In this document: positions 25,129 to 33,616 of the stretch, piece by piece
Position numbering within the stretch: position 1 is the first letter of the stretch
Layout of the letters: each line of letters begins with the position of its first letter
Source of the DNA: Caballeronia catudaia
Lineage (GTDB): Bacteria > Pseudomonadota > Gammaproteobacteria > Burkholderiales > Burkholderiaceae
Assembly: GCF_001544755.2 (NCBI RefSeq)
Contig: NZ_FCOF02000012.1
Location: forward strand, 1 to 64,000
Reading direction: 5' to 3'
Length of the DNA stretch: 64,000 nucleotides
Notes under the pieces: generated by a model
What the model was told of the DNA's origin: nothing
Seen by the model: only the letters and a program-made list of their open reading frames with translations
Database searches by the model: none
Made by a program: the position numbers and the translations under genes

Positions 25129-26703
25129 CTAGAACGTCAGCGCGAATTGATCCGATGCAACCGCGCGGCGCTTTGCCGCGCGTTTCATTGGCCGCGTGCC
25201 AACGGCGCTCACAAAAGGCGCATCTTGTACGACGAGATGAAACGACGGCCGCGCATCGCACGCGATCCATGTCAGTTGTCCCGACGCAAGGCGCTTCGCG
25301 ATCAGAGCGTAGACATCGGCATCGAACGGGCGCAGGTCAGGTGCATCGGCGATCATCGGCGCAATGTCGTCGCGCGTCGCGCATGTGCCGATATAACACC
25401 ATCGATCGATGACATGCCACGCTTCGCGGCCCGATGCTTCATCGCGCTCGGCGATGGCGACCGGCCCTTCGTGCGGCCATCTCGCGAGCCGCGAGCTTTG
25501 CAGCGCATCGAGCGCGCGCGCCGCGTGGTCCGCGAACGTTTCGATTCCCGCGCACGATCCGAGGCAACGTTTCACCTGATAGCCGAAACAGCCGCGGCCA
25601 CGCGACAGCGGCGCTCTTTCGAGGCCGAGCGTCGCATGACAGAGGTTGTGTTCATCGGCGACAAGGCGCATGAACGCGAGCGCCTTTGCGCGCGACGCGA
25701 ACACGCCGAACAGATGGTCCTCGCGCGACAGATCGCGCCTGCTCGCTTTCACGAGCGCCGGCGCGCTCGCGCCCGGCAGCCATTGCCACGCGCATGTTCC
25801 CGACGCGCCTTTGAGCAGGCGATTGTGCGTCGGCTTCAGATCTTTCACGAGCTTCGCTTCGAGCAGCAGCGCGCCGAGTTCTCCGGCCGTCTCGCGCGTT
25901 TCGATGCGACGAATGGCCTGCGAGATCGACAAGTCTTTCTGAAGCCTGTGATCGCCCGAAAAATGCGCCGCGACGCGCTGTTTCAGGTTGATGCTCTTGC
26001 CGACATAGAGCGGCACGTCGTCGTCGCCGTGAAAGAGATAGACGCCGGGCGACGACGGCAGCGCGTCGAGCGCGCCTTCGGGCAGCGCGGCAGGCAGGCT
26101 CGCGCGCCGCACGAGCGTCTTGATGGCGGCATCGACGAGATCTTGCGGATATAACGCGTGAATCTTCTGCCAGAACTGCCAGAGGAGATCGGCGTCGGCG
26201 AGCGCGCGATGGCGTCCTTCGGGCGCGAGATTCAGGCGCGCGATGAGCGCGTCGAGCCCATGACGTTCGACCGATGGAAACAGCGCGCGCGACAGCCGCA
26301 CCGTGCACAGCGTATCCGCGCGAAACGCGATGCCCGCGCGGCGGAATGCGTTCTTGAGAAAGCCGTAGTCGAAGCGCGCGTTGTGCGCGACGAAAAGCTT
26401 GCCGTGCAGCCGTTCGGCCAGCGCGGGCGCAAGCGATTCGAAAGTCGGCTGGCCGCGCAGCATTGAATCTTCGATGCCCGTCAGGCGCGAGATGAACGGC
26501 GGCACCGGCACACCCGGATCGACCAGCACGCTCCATCGTTCGATGCCCGCCGTGCTCGCTTCCACGACGCCGATTTCGGTGATGCGGTCTTCGGTCGCGT
26601 TCGAGCCGGTGGTTTCCAGATCGACGAACACGATGGGGCGCGCGAGTCCCGCGAGCAGGGCATCGGCTAACGAGTCGGCTTCGTCTTGGGGGGCTTCGGA
26701 CAT
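25129..26703 (-). CDS. DEDDh 3'-5' exonuclease fused to a GIY-YIG nuclease domain
   Basis: A 524-residue protein. Residues about 22-190 form a DnaQ/epsilon-like exonuclease with Asp28 and Glu30 in VFVDLETTG, Asp112 in HNARFDYGFL, and His165 and Asp170 in HRALADAD. Residues about 214-300 form a UvrC/Cho-type GIY-YIG nuclease (SSPGVYLFHG, LYVGKSINLKQRV). The C-terminal part is UvrC/Cho-like without known motifs. Such fusions occur in several bacterial phyla and are thought to act in DNA repair. The frame is open far upstream, but the ATG at 26703 starts the family's N-terminus. The gene is divergent from the ATP-grasp gene. Confidence 0.9.
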   Translation of the reverse strand: MSEAPQDEADSLADALLAGLARPIVFVDLETTGSNATEDRITEIGVVEASTAGIERWSVLVDPGVPVPPFISRLTGIEDSMLRGQPTFESLAPALAERLHGKLFVAHNARFDYGFLKNAFRRAGIAFRADTLCTVRLSRALFPSVERHGLDALIARLNLAPEGRHRALADADLLWQFWQKIHALYPQDLVDAAIKTLVRRASLPAALPEGALDALPSSPGVYLFHGDDDVPLYVGKSINLKQRVAAHFSGDHRLQKDLSISQAIRRIETRETAGELGALLLEAKLVKDLKPTHNRLLKGASGTCAWQWLPGASAPALVKASRRDLSREDHLFGVFASRAKALAFMRLVADEHNLCHATLGLERAPLSRGRGCFGYQVKRCLGSCAGIETFADHAARALDALQSSRLARWPHEGPVAIAERDEASGREAWHVIDRWCYIGTCATRDDIAPMIADAPDLRPFDADVYALIAKRLASGQLTWIACDARPSFHLVVQDAPFVSAVGTRPMKRAAKRRAVASDQFALTF

Positions 26704-26838
26704 GATGAAACGCTGAACGCAAGCGGCAAGTCTAGCGCGAAAAACCCAGGCCCTATGTCCGAGCGCGAAAAAAGTGGCACACGTCACGCACTTTCGTCCG
26801 ATACTGCAATGGACACGCGTCGAAAACGAAGGACGCAC

Positions 26839-28257
26839 ATGATGCAGATCTACGATGAAATGCGTCAGGACGACACCGTGCGCAACCACTACGCACGGTT
26901 TTCCCGCTGGCTCGCGATGCAGAGCGCCGAGACCATCGCGCGCAAGCGCGCCGAGGCGGACGTGCTGTTCCGTCGCGTGGGCATCACGTTCGCGGTGAAC
27001 GGCGTGAATGGCGATTCGTCCGGCACGGAGCGGCTCATTCCCTTCGACATGATTCCGCGCATCATTCCCGGCGACGAATGGCGTGTGCTCGAAGCGGGCC
27101 TGCGTCAGCGCGTGCAGGCGCTCAATCTCTTTCTGCACGATATCTATCACGACGGCGACATCGTGCTCGCCGGGCGCATTCCGGCGCAGCAGGTCTATAC
27201 GAACGCGCAATATCGGCCGGAGATGCAGAACGTCGACGTGCCGCTCGACGTGTATGCGCATATCGCGGGCATCGACGTGGTGCGCGCGGGACAGGCGGGC
27301 GAGTTCTACGTGCTCGAAGACAATCTGCGCGTGCCGTCGGGCGTCTCGTACATGCTCGAAAACCGCAAGATGATGATGCGGCTCTTTCCCGAGCTCTTCG
27401 TGCAGAACCGCGTCGCGCCGGTCGCGCATTATCCCGATCTGCTGCTGGAAACGCTGCGCTCGATCGCGCCCGAAGGCGTCGACGATCCCACTGTCGTCGT
27501 GCTCACGCCCGGCATGTACAACTCGGCGTATTTCGAGCATACGTTTCTCGCGCAGCAAATGGGCGTGGAGCTCGTCGAAGGCAAGGATCTCTTCGTCGAC
27601 GACAACTACGTCTTCATGCGCACGACGCACGGGCCGCGCCGCGTGGACGTGATCTATCGCCGCGTCGATGACGACTTTCTCGATCCGCTCGCGTTTCGCG
27701 CGGATTCGGCGCTCGGCATTCCGGGGCTTCTGACGTCGTATCGCGCGGGGCGCGTGACGCTCGCGAACGCGATGGGCACCGGCATCGCCGACGACAAATC
27801 GATCTATCCGTTCGTGCCCGGCATGATCGAGTTCTATCTCGGCGAGAAGCCCATCCTCAACAACGTGCCGACCTATCAATGCCGCAAGCCGGATGATCTC
27901 GCGTACACGCTGGCGCATCTGCCTGAGCTCGTCGTGAAGGAAGTGCACGGCGCGGGCGGCTACGGCATGCTGGTCGGGCCGGCATCGACGAACGATGAAA
28001 TCGAAGCATTCCGCGCGCGGCTTTTATCGAAGCCCGAAGGCTATATCGCCCAGCCGACGCTCGCGCTCTCCGCCTGCCCGACCTTCGTCGATGCGGGCAT
28101 CGCGCCGCGTCATATCGATTTGCGGCCGTTCGTGCTCTCCGGCCGCGAAGTGTCGATGTGCGCGGGCGGCCTGACGCGCGTCGCGCTGCGCGAAGGCTCG
28201 CTCGTCGTCAATTCATCGCAGGGCGGCGGCACGAAGGACACATGGATGGTCGAATGA
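26839..28257 (+). CDS. Circularly permuted ATP-grasp protein (COG2308 type)
   Basis: A 472-residue protein of the circularly permuted ATP-grasp type 2 family. It is recognised by the N-terminal DEM-(8)-RNHY-like start, FDMIPRIIPGDEW, and the segment VVKEVHGAGGYGMLVGP near the ATP site. Members are predicted peptide or amide ligases of unknown substrate. This is the first gene of a four-gene cluster with an alpha-E protein, a transglutaminase-like protein and Anbu, a set recognised as a predicted peptide-tagging/processing system. The start is one of two adjacent ATGs at 26839 and 26842, with GAAGGA upstream. The stop lies one base before the next start. Confidence 0.9.
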   Translation: MMQIYDEMRQDDTVRNHYARFSRWLAMQSAETIARKRAEADVLFRRVGITFAVNGVNGDSSGTERLIPFDMIPRIIPGDEWRVLEAGLRQRVQALNLFLHDIYHDGDIVLAGRIPAQQVYTNAQYRPEMQNVDVPLDVYAHIAGIDVVRAGQAGEFYVLEDNLRVPSGVSYMLENRKMMMRLFPELFVQNRVAPVAHYPDLLLETLRSIAPEGVDDPTVVVLTPGMYNSAYFEHTFLAQQMGVELVEGKDLFVDDNYVFMRTTHGPRRVDVIYRRVDDDFLDPLAFRADSALGIPGLLTSYRAGRVTLANAMGTGIADDKSIYPFVPGMIEFYLGEKPILNNVPTYQCRKPDDLAYTLAHLPELVVKEVHGAGGYGMLVGPASTNDEIEAFRARLLSKPEGYIAQPTLALSACPTFVDAGIAPRHIDLRPFVLSGREVSMCAGGLTRVALREGSLVVNSSQGGGTKDTWMVE

Positions 28258-28258
28258 C

Positions 28259-29212
28259 ATGCTGAGCCGCACAGCCGATCACCTGTTCTGGATGGCGCGC
28301 TACATGGAGCGCGCGGAGAATCTCGCGCGCATGCTCGACATCGACATGCAGGGCGCGCTGCTGCCGCAAACGCCCGAACAGGAAGCGCGCACGCAACGCT
28401 CGGTCTTGAAGATTTCGGAGCTGGAAGACAGGTTCGACGAGCGTCATCCCGGATCGCGCTCGCGCGAGGACATGCTGCATTTCATGGCCGCGGACGCGCG
28501 CAATCCGTCGAGCATCCTCTCGTGCCTGCAGGCGACGCGCGAAAACGCGCGGGCGGTGCGCGGCACGCTCACGACGGACGGCTGGGAGACGATCAACTTC
28601 ACGTGGCTCGAATTCAATCAGCGGCTCGCGAATAGCGAGCTCGAAACGAGCCCGGATGCGCTCTTCGAATGGGTCAAGTACCGCGCGAACTTGTGCCGCG
28701 GCGTGATGCAGGGCACGGCGCTGCGCGACGACGCGTTCTTCTTCATGCAGCTCGGCGCGTATCTGGAGCGCGCGGACAATACAGCGCGCATTCTCGACGT
28801 GCGCTTCGCCGATGCGGCGCCGAACTCGCGCGAGGCCGCGCGTCAGCTCGAAGACTTCTATTACTGGACGTCGATTCTGAGCTCGGTGTCGGCGCTGGAG
28901 ATCTATCGCAAGGTGTATCGCGATGTGGTGACGCCCACGCGCGTCGTCGAGTTGCTGATTCTCAACGAGCAGATGCCGCGCTCGCTGATCGCATCGCTCG
29001 ATGGCGTCTGCGATACGCTCGCGAAGCTGCGCACCGATGCGTCGAAGGAATGCGAGCGCTTCGCGGGCAAGCTGCGCGCCGACGTGCTCTATGCCGACAT
29101 CCGCCAGATTCTGGAAAGCGGGGTTCACGCGTGGCTCACGCAGTTCTTGAAGCGCGTCGACGAACTCGGCGTGCGCGTGATGCACACCTTTCTCATGTTG
29201 CCGATCGCGTGA
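28259..29212 (+). CDS. Alpha-E domain protein (DUF403, COG2307)
   Basis: A 317-residue, all-helical protein beginning MLSRTADHLFWMARYMERAE, the signature of the alpha-E family. It has conserved segments such as LGAYLERADNTARILDVRF and ILNEQMPRSL. The function is unknown. It is always found with the permuted ATP-grasp gene, and in some genomes the two are fused, so it is probably a partner of that enzyme. It starts one base after the ATP-grasp stop and ends three bases before the transglutaminase-like gene. Confidence 0.9.
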   Translation: MLSRTADHLFWMARYMERAENLARMLDIDMQGALLPQTPEQEARTQRSVLKISELEDRFDERHPGSRSREDMLHFMAADARNPSSILSCLQATRENARAVRGTLTTDGWETINFTWLEFNQRLANSELETSPDALFEWVKYRANLCRGVMQGTALRDDAFFFMQLGAYLERADNTARILDVRFADAAPNSREAARQLEDFYYWTSILSSVSALEIYRKVYRDVVTPTRVVELLILNEQMPRSLIASLDGVCDTLAKLRTDASKECERFAGKLRADVLYADIRQILESGVHAWLTQFLKRVDELGVRVMHTFLMLPIA

Positions 29213-29215
29213 ATC

Positions 29216-29986
29216 ATGCTGCTCACCGTTCGCCACGACATTCGCTATCGCTACGCCGCGCGGGTCACGTATTCGATCCGGCAGTTTCGCGTGAGCCCGG
29301 CGAGCGGCGCTTCGCAGATAGTGCGGCACTGGCATGTCGAAGCGCCGGGCAAGCTCGACCTCACGCGCGACGCCTACGGCAACGCGCTGCACACGCTCGT
29401 GCTGACCAGGCCGCACAGCGAGCTGCACGTGAGCGTGGCGGGGCAAGTCGAAACCGAAGCTCTCGCCGATGGCCGGCTCTTCGAGGAAGCCGGTCCGATT
29501 CCGCTCGAGCATTTCACTTGCGCGACGCCGCTGACCGTGCCCGATGCGGCGATCCGCGAGCTTGCCGAACGTATTCCATCGCTCGATACGGCCGCGTCGC
29601 TCGTCGCGCTGATGGAGCGCATCGCGCAATGCGTGCGGTATCGCAACGAGCCGGCCGGAACGGCGGCGCGGGCCTTGGCGAACGGCTTCGGCGACGCGCG
29701 CGATTTCGCGCATCTGATGCTCGCGTGCTGCCGTGCGCGAGGCGTGCCCGCGCGCTGCGTGAGCGGTTATCTCGATAGCGGCGCGCACGCCTGGGCCGAT
29801 GTGTGGATCGAACACGGCTGGGTTTCCGTGGACGCGACGCAGGCCGCGTTCGCGGGCGAGCGCCATTGCCGTCTTGCGGTGGCGCGGGACTACGAGACGG
29901 CGGCGCCGGTGCGGGGCGCACGCGTGGGCGGCAAGGAGGAGACGCTGACGGTTCACATCGACATCGACGCCCGGGCGGATCAATGA
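29216..29986 (+). CDS. Transglutaminase-like protein with the catalytic Cys replaced by Ala
   Basis: A 256-residue member of the transglutaminase-like family (COG1305) found in Anbu clusters, with the N-terminal beta domain (MLLTVRHDIRYRYAARV). In active relatives the nucleophile is the Cys of G-V-C-Q-D-F/H. Here the aligned segment is GDARDFAHLMLACC, with Ala161 at the Cys position. The His191 (GAHAWADVW) and Asp206 (WVSVDAT) partners are kept, and a stretch before His191 is shorter than usual. It may therefore be a non-catalytic peptide-binding subunit. The codon is GCG (29696-29698), three base changes from TGC, so not a single sequencing error. The reading frame is otherwise intact. Confidence 0.85.
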   Translation: MLLTVRHDIRYRYAARVTYSIRQFRVSPASGASQIVRHWHVEAPGKLDLTRDAYGNALHTLVLTRPHSELHVSVAGQVETEALADGRLFEEAGPIPLEHFTCATPLTVPDAAIRELAERIPSLDTAASLVALMERIAQCVRYRNEPAGTAARALANGFGDARDFAHLMLACCRARGVPARCVSGYLDSGAHAWADVWIEHGWVSVDATQAAFAGERHCRLAVARDYETAAPVRGARVGGKEETLTVHIDIDARADQ

Positions 29987-30055
29987 AACACCGTGCATGC
30001 GACACGCGGACGCGCTCAGTACAATGAGGGTTTGCTTGCTTCAGGAAGGATCGAC

Positions 30056-30922
30056 ATGACTTATTGCGTGGGCATGTGCGTGGACGAGGGCCTCGTGTTC
30101 CTGTCCGACACGCGCACCAACGCCGGCGTGGACCACGTGAGCGCCGCGCGCAAGATGGTTGTTTTCGAACAGCCGGGCGAGCGCGTGATCGTTCTGCTCG
30201 CGGCGGGCAATCTTGCGCTGACGCAGGCGGTCATGCACCTGCTCGCGGAGCCGTCCGACCCTCACGCGCCCACGCTCTACAGCGTCCCGACGATGGCGGA
30301 AGCCGCGCGCATTGTCGGCGATGCGGTGCGCGAGGTGCATCGCCGCGATGCCTTGTCGCTCGCGGAATTCAGCGTCGACTTCAATTGCAGCTTCATTCTC
30401 GGCGGACAGATCTCCGGCCAGCCGCCGCGCATGTTCATGATCTACGCGGCGGGCAATTTCATCGAATCGACGCGCGTGTCGCCGTATTTCCAGATCGGCG
30501 AATCGAAGTACGGCAAGCCGATCATCGACCGCGTGATCACGCCCGCATCCCCGCTCGACGAAGCCGCCAAATGCGCCCTCATTTCGATGGATTCGACGCT
30601 GCGCTCGAATCTCTCGGTCGGCTTGCCGCTCGACCTGCTGGTCTATGAAAAGGACTCGCTGCGCGTGACGCGCTTCGCCACGCTCGACAACGACAGCGCG
30701 TACTACCAGATGATCAACAAGTCCTGGGGCGAGCGTCTGCGGCAGCTTTTCGGCGAGATTCCGAATCCGTCGTGGACCGATCTCGACAACGTGCCGCTGC
30801 GCCCGCGCGCTACGCGCAGCACGGTGCCGCGGCTCGTCATCGGCGATCTGCCGTGTCCGGAGGCGCCCGCTCAGACGCTCGCCGAAGACATGAATCCGAC
30901 GGGCAACGCGCCGCAGCAATAG
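30056..30922 (+). CDS. Anbu, bacterial proteasome-like Ntn hydrolase
   Basis: A 288-residue proteasome-type protein of the Anbu family (COG3484). After removal of the initiator Met, the N-terminal Thr (MTYCVGMCVDEG) is the predicted nucleophile. Asp17 (LSDTRT) and the Lys at 32 (AARKM) occupy the catalytic Asp/Lys positions. Anbu forms open-ring or helical assemblies and has only weak or undetected peptidase activity in tests on relatives. A strong ribosome binding site AGGAAGGA (30043-30050) supports the start, so the in-frame upstream ATG is rejected. It closes the four-gene cluster after a 69-base gap, which may hold its own promoter. Confidence 0.92.
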   Translation: MTYCVGMCVDEGLVFLSDTRTNAGVDHVSAARKMVVFEQPGERVIVLLAAGNLALTQAVMHLLAEPSDPHAPTLYSVPTMAEAARIVGDAVREVHRRDALSLAEFSVDFNCSFILGGQISGQPPRMFMIYAAGNFIESTRVSPYFQIGESKYGKPIIDRVITPASPLDEAAKCALISMDSTLRSNLSVGLPLDLLVYEKDSLRVTRFATLDNDSAYYQMINKSWGERLRQLFGEIPNPSWTDLDNVPLRPRATRSTVPRLVIGDLPCPEAPAQTLAEDMNPTGNAPQQ

Positions 30923-30929
30923 GCGCGCT

Positions 30930-31907
30930 TCAGCGCGCGGACGCGGGGCATTGCAGCGGCCGTTTCAGGCTCGCTCTGATCGCCTGCATCTTGCGGGGCG
31001 AATCGGCGAGCACGGCGTCGAGGCCGAGACAGGCGGCGGCGCGATAGTCGTCCGCGGCGTCGATGCCGATCGCGAGAATCCGCGCGTGGCCGTTGGTGCG
31101 GAAACACTTCACCGCTTCGGGCGTCCAAAGCGTGGCCGTCACATGCGAGCGCGCCTCGCCGAGCGTGAACGTCTCGACCAGCTCCATCTTTCTGGCGTAC
31201 TCGAACGCGGTCCACGTGCCGGGCGGCGGCGGGTCTTCGCACGTCTGTGAAAGCGCCACGGCGGCGAGGCGCGCGCGCGTCGCATCGCGCGATTCGAACA
31301 GGCGCGCCTCCGGATGCGCCGCGAACGCATGCTGATACGCGGCCTCGGTCGAGTAGATCAGGACGCGCTGCCAGGCGTTTTCTTCGTTCAGTACGCGCGC
31401 GACGGCCGCTGCCTGCGGCTCGGCGGGCAGCGCTTTCATGTCGAGCATCACGGGCACGGCGGGCGGGATCGCGCGCAACGCCTGCGCGAGCGAGGGAATG
31501 CGCACGGCATCATCGCGATACGGATAACGCTTCGTACCACTCGCGTCGGTGCGCGCGAAATTCCAGCCCGCATTCAGACGCTCGAGCGCGGCGAAGTCCA
31601 GACTTGCGACCGGGCCACGGCCATCCGTGTTCGCAGAGAGACTCGCCGGTCGATAGAGCACGGGCACGCCATCGCGCGTGAGCTGCACCGTGAGCCAGAT
31701 CGCGTCGGCGTGATTGCGCAGCGCGCCCTCGATGGCGATCAGCGTGTTCTCGGGGACATCGGCGGCGCCGGCGCGGTGCGCCACGATCATCGGCAGGCGC
31801 GGGTTGTCGTCGCCAGGGGAAGGGGAAGCCGCACACCCGCCGCAGCCGGCGCTCGCGATGCACGCGGCGAAGGTGAAGGAACGAAACAGCGTCGAGCGAA
31901 ATGACAT
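30930..31907 (-). CDS. Glycerophosphodiester phosphodiesterase-like lipoprotein, metal site degenerate
   Basis: A 325-residue protein with an N-terminal signal and a probable lipobox (ASAGC, Cys22), followed by a GDPD-type TIM barrel. His44-Arg45 (VAHRAG) and Glu53-Asn54 (PENT) are present. The E-x-D metal ligands expected in 'IELDVQLT' are W-L-T (AIWLTVQLTRDGVPVLY), and the usual HD of 'VVIHDPTL' is R-P (VLYRPASL). The later E-x-K is LDMK. It may lack diesterase activity or use another mechanism. The ATG at 31907 has a GGAGA ribosome binding site. Its stop lies 8 bases from the convergent Anbu stop. Confidence 0.75.
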   Translation of the reverse strand: MSFRSTLFRSFTFAACIASAGCGGCAASPSPGDDNPRLPMIVAHRAGAADVPENTLIAIEGALRNHADAIWLTVQLTRDGVPVLYRPASLSANTDGRGPVASLDFAALERLNAGWNFARTDASGTKRYPYRDDAVRIPSLAQALRAIPPAVPVMLDMKALPAEPQAAAVARVLNEENAWQRVLIYSTEAAYQHAFAAHPEARLFESRDATRARLAAVALSQTCEDPPPPGTWTAFEYARKMELVETFTLGEARSHVTATLWTPEAVKCFRTNGHARILAIGIDAADDYRAAACLGLDAVLADSPRKMQAIRASLKRPLQCPASAR

Positions 31908-32023
31908 GGCGCAAATCTCCTGGAGTCCGTCACCAGGCGATTCTGCTGGCGTCACGTCCGCGCATTGCGCGCATGCGGTTGATTCCACGATTTTTTGCGC
32001 TTTTGTCTCAATTTGCAGCGCGC

Positions 32024-32058
32024 ATAAAAAAACAGCCATCGGCAAGCCGATGGCTGTT
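32024..32058 (-). terminator. Rho-independent terminator of the porin gene
   Basis: AACAGCCATCGGC (32031-32043) pairs with GCCGATGGCTGTT (32046-32058). On the minus strand the stem is followed by TTTTTTT. It lies 57 bases after the porin stop codon. Confidence 0.88.
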
Positions 32059-32114
32059 CAGAGTGCTGCTGTCCGAAGGACACGGCACTTGCGTGCCGCG
32101 CCGTCCGGTTATTT

Positions 32115-33275
32115 TTAGAACTTGTGACGCACGCCCAGGATGACGATTTCCTGGTGGCTGCGGCCGCTTTCGTAGCCGAACGAGCCGATCGACGCTTGCG
32201 CCGAGTTGGTCGTGCCGTCTGCGTTGCGCTGATCGCCGCTGGCGTGCTGGTAAGCAGCGATAGCGTAGAAGTCGGTGCGCTTCGACAGCGAGTAGTCCGC
32301 GCCCAGGCTGACCTGATGGTACGTCGCGGAAGCGTCGCCGCTTGCCTTCGTGTACGTGTAGCCCAGACCGGTCAACAGAGCCGGCGTGACCTGGAAGTTC
32401 ACGAAGCCGTTGCCGACGTTGAAGTGCTCCGAGCCTTGCAGCGACGAGCCGTCTGCCTTGTACTGCGCGTTGCTGTACGAACCGCCGACCGTGAATGCGC
32501 CGATCGAGTACTGGATCGCGCCGCGGGCGATGCCGATGGCGTGAGCCGTTGCGTAAGCAGCGTTGACCGGGCTGTTGAACAGCGAGTCCGACGACGGGCT
32601 GTTCCAGCCGTTGCCCGTCGTAAGACGGCCAGCGGTCGGGTTGTTCGCGTAGAAGTAGCCGCCTGCGATAGCCAGCGGGCCGTTGTTGTACGTCGCCGCT
32701 GCCGACCACGTCTGACCTTGGCCGGTCGTGCCAGCCAGGTTGCTGAAGCCATACAGGCCTTCGACCTGGAAGCCGGCGAAGTTCGGCGAAACGTACTTGA
32801 CGGCGTTCGACGTGCGCAGGTCGTTGTCGTAGTTGTCGACGTCACCCGGCGTCGCCACGATTGCGCCCCAGTAGGCGTCACCCGTGATGCCCTGAACCAT
32901 GTCGACGAGCGGGTCGTACTGACGGCCCAGCGTGACCGTGCCCCACTGGTTGCCGGACAGACCGACGAACGCCTGGCGGCCGAATTCGCGGCCGCTCTGA
33001 CCGAGCTTGCCGGTGCCGACGTCAAAGCCGTTTTCCAACTGGAAGATCGCCTTCAGGCCGCCGCCCAGGTCTTCCTGACCCTTCAAGCCCCAGCGGTCGC
33101 CAGACAGGTTGCCGTTGATCATGCCATAGAGCTTGTCGCCGTTTGCGTTGGCATGGCTCACGTAGCCGAGGCCTGCGTCGATCACGCCATACAGCGTCAC
33201 GCTCGTTTGTGCCTGTGCCGCGCCAGCTGCGCCGAGCAGAGCCAGCGAGAGGGACGTCAGTGCGAATCGTTTCAT
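32115..33275 (-). CDS. Outer-membrane porin (Gram-negative trimeric type)
   Basis: A 386-residue beta-barrel porin of the Burkholderia general-porin family. The signal peptide (MKRFALTSLSLALLGAAG) is cleaved after AQA, and the mature protein begins QTSVTLYGVIDAGLGYVSH, the typical first strand. It ends in an aromatic residue (GVRHKF) as needed for barrel assembly. It allows passive diffusion of small solutes through the outer membrane. A strong terminator follows. A candidate promoter lies at 33344-33372. The ATG at 33275, with GGAG upstream, is preferred to the ATG four codons earlier. Confidence 0.95.
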   Translation of the reverse strand: MKRFALTSLSLALLGAAGAAQAQTSVTLYGVIDAGLGYVSHANANGDKLYGMINGNLSGDRWGLKGQEDLGGGLKAIFQLENGFDVGTGKLGQSGREFGRQAFVGLSGNQWGTVTLGRQYDPLVDMVQGITGDAYWGAIVATPGDVDNYDNDLRTSNAVKYVSPNFAGFQVEGLYGFSNLAGTTGQGQTWSAAATYNNGPLAIAGGYFYANNPTAGRLTTGNGWNSPSSDSLFNSPVNAAYATAHAIGIARGAIQYSIGAFTVGGSYSNAQYKADGSSLQGSEHFNVGNGFVNFQVTPALLTGLGYTYTKASGDASATYHQVSLGADYSLSKRTDFYAIAAYQHASGDQRNADGTTNSAQASIGSFGYESGRSHQEIVILGVRHKF

Positions 33276-33616
33276 CGAATTCTCCACGCGAATGATTAAA
33301 ATCGTTGTTGCCGGCGCAGAGAATAACGCAACGTTTCGTAACTTTAGAAATGGAAAATAAAGACTGTCTCAAAAAACACACACTTAGTGTGGATGCCCGC
33401 CTAGTATGGCTTTCCGGCAGTCCGAGCGGCGAATTTTGGGAGACAAGGCGGGTTTTGAAAAGTTCCACGCGAAAGCGAAATTCGAAAGGGGCGTCGCCGC
33501 GCCGTAACTCCATTACCGTCGATTCAAATAACAAAGCGGGTTTTCAGCGCGCGATTTTTCATTTTCGGCGGACAGCGGCGAAAGCGCGCGAAAAACTCAG
33601 CCTCATTCAGCTTTGC
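33276..33616. other. Intergenic region upstream of the porin gene
   Basis: No gene is supported in these 341 bases. The region is AT-richer than its surroundings and holds the porin's candidate promoter. The rest, up to the 3' end of the YihY-type gene, shows nothing I can name. Confidence 0.4.
33344..33372 (-). promoter_or_regulatory. Candidate sigma-70 promoter of the porin gene
   Basis: On the minus strand TTGAGA (33372-33367) and TTCTAA (33349-33344) are separated by 17 bases, close to the -35/-10 consensus. The -10 lies 68 bases before the porin start codon. This is a pattern match only. Confidence 0.35.

Noticed and set aside
26704..27948. Long N-terminal extension of the exonuclease/GIY-YIG gene
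   Set aside because: The extension overlaps the ATP-grasp gene on the other strand and has the composition of a shadow frame; the exonuclease domain starts at 26703.
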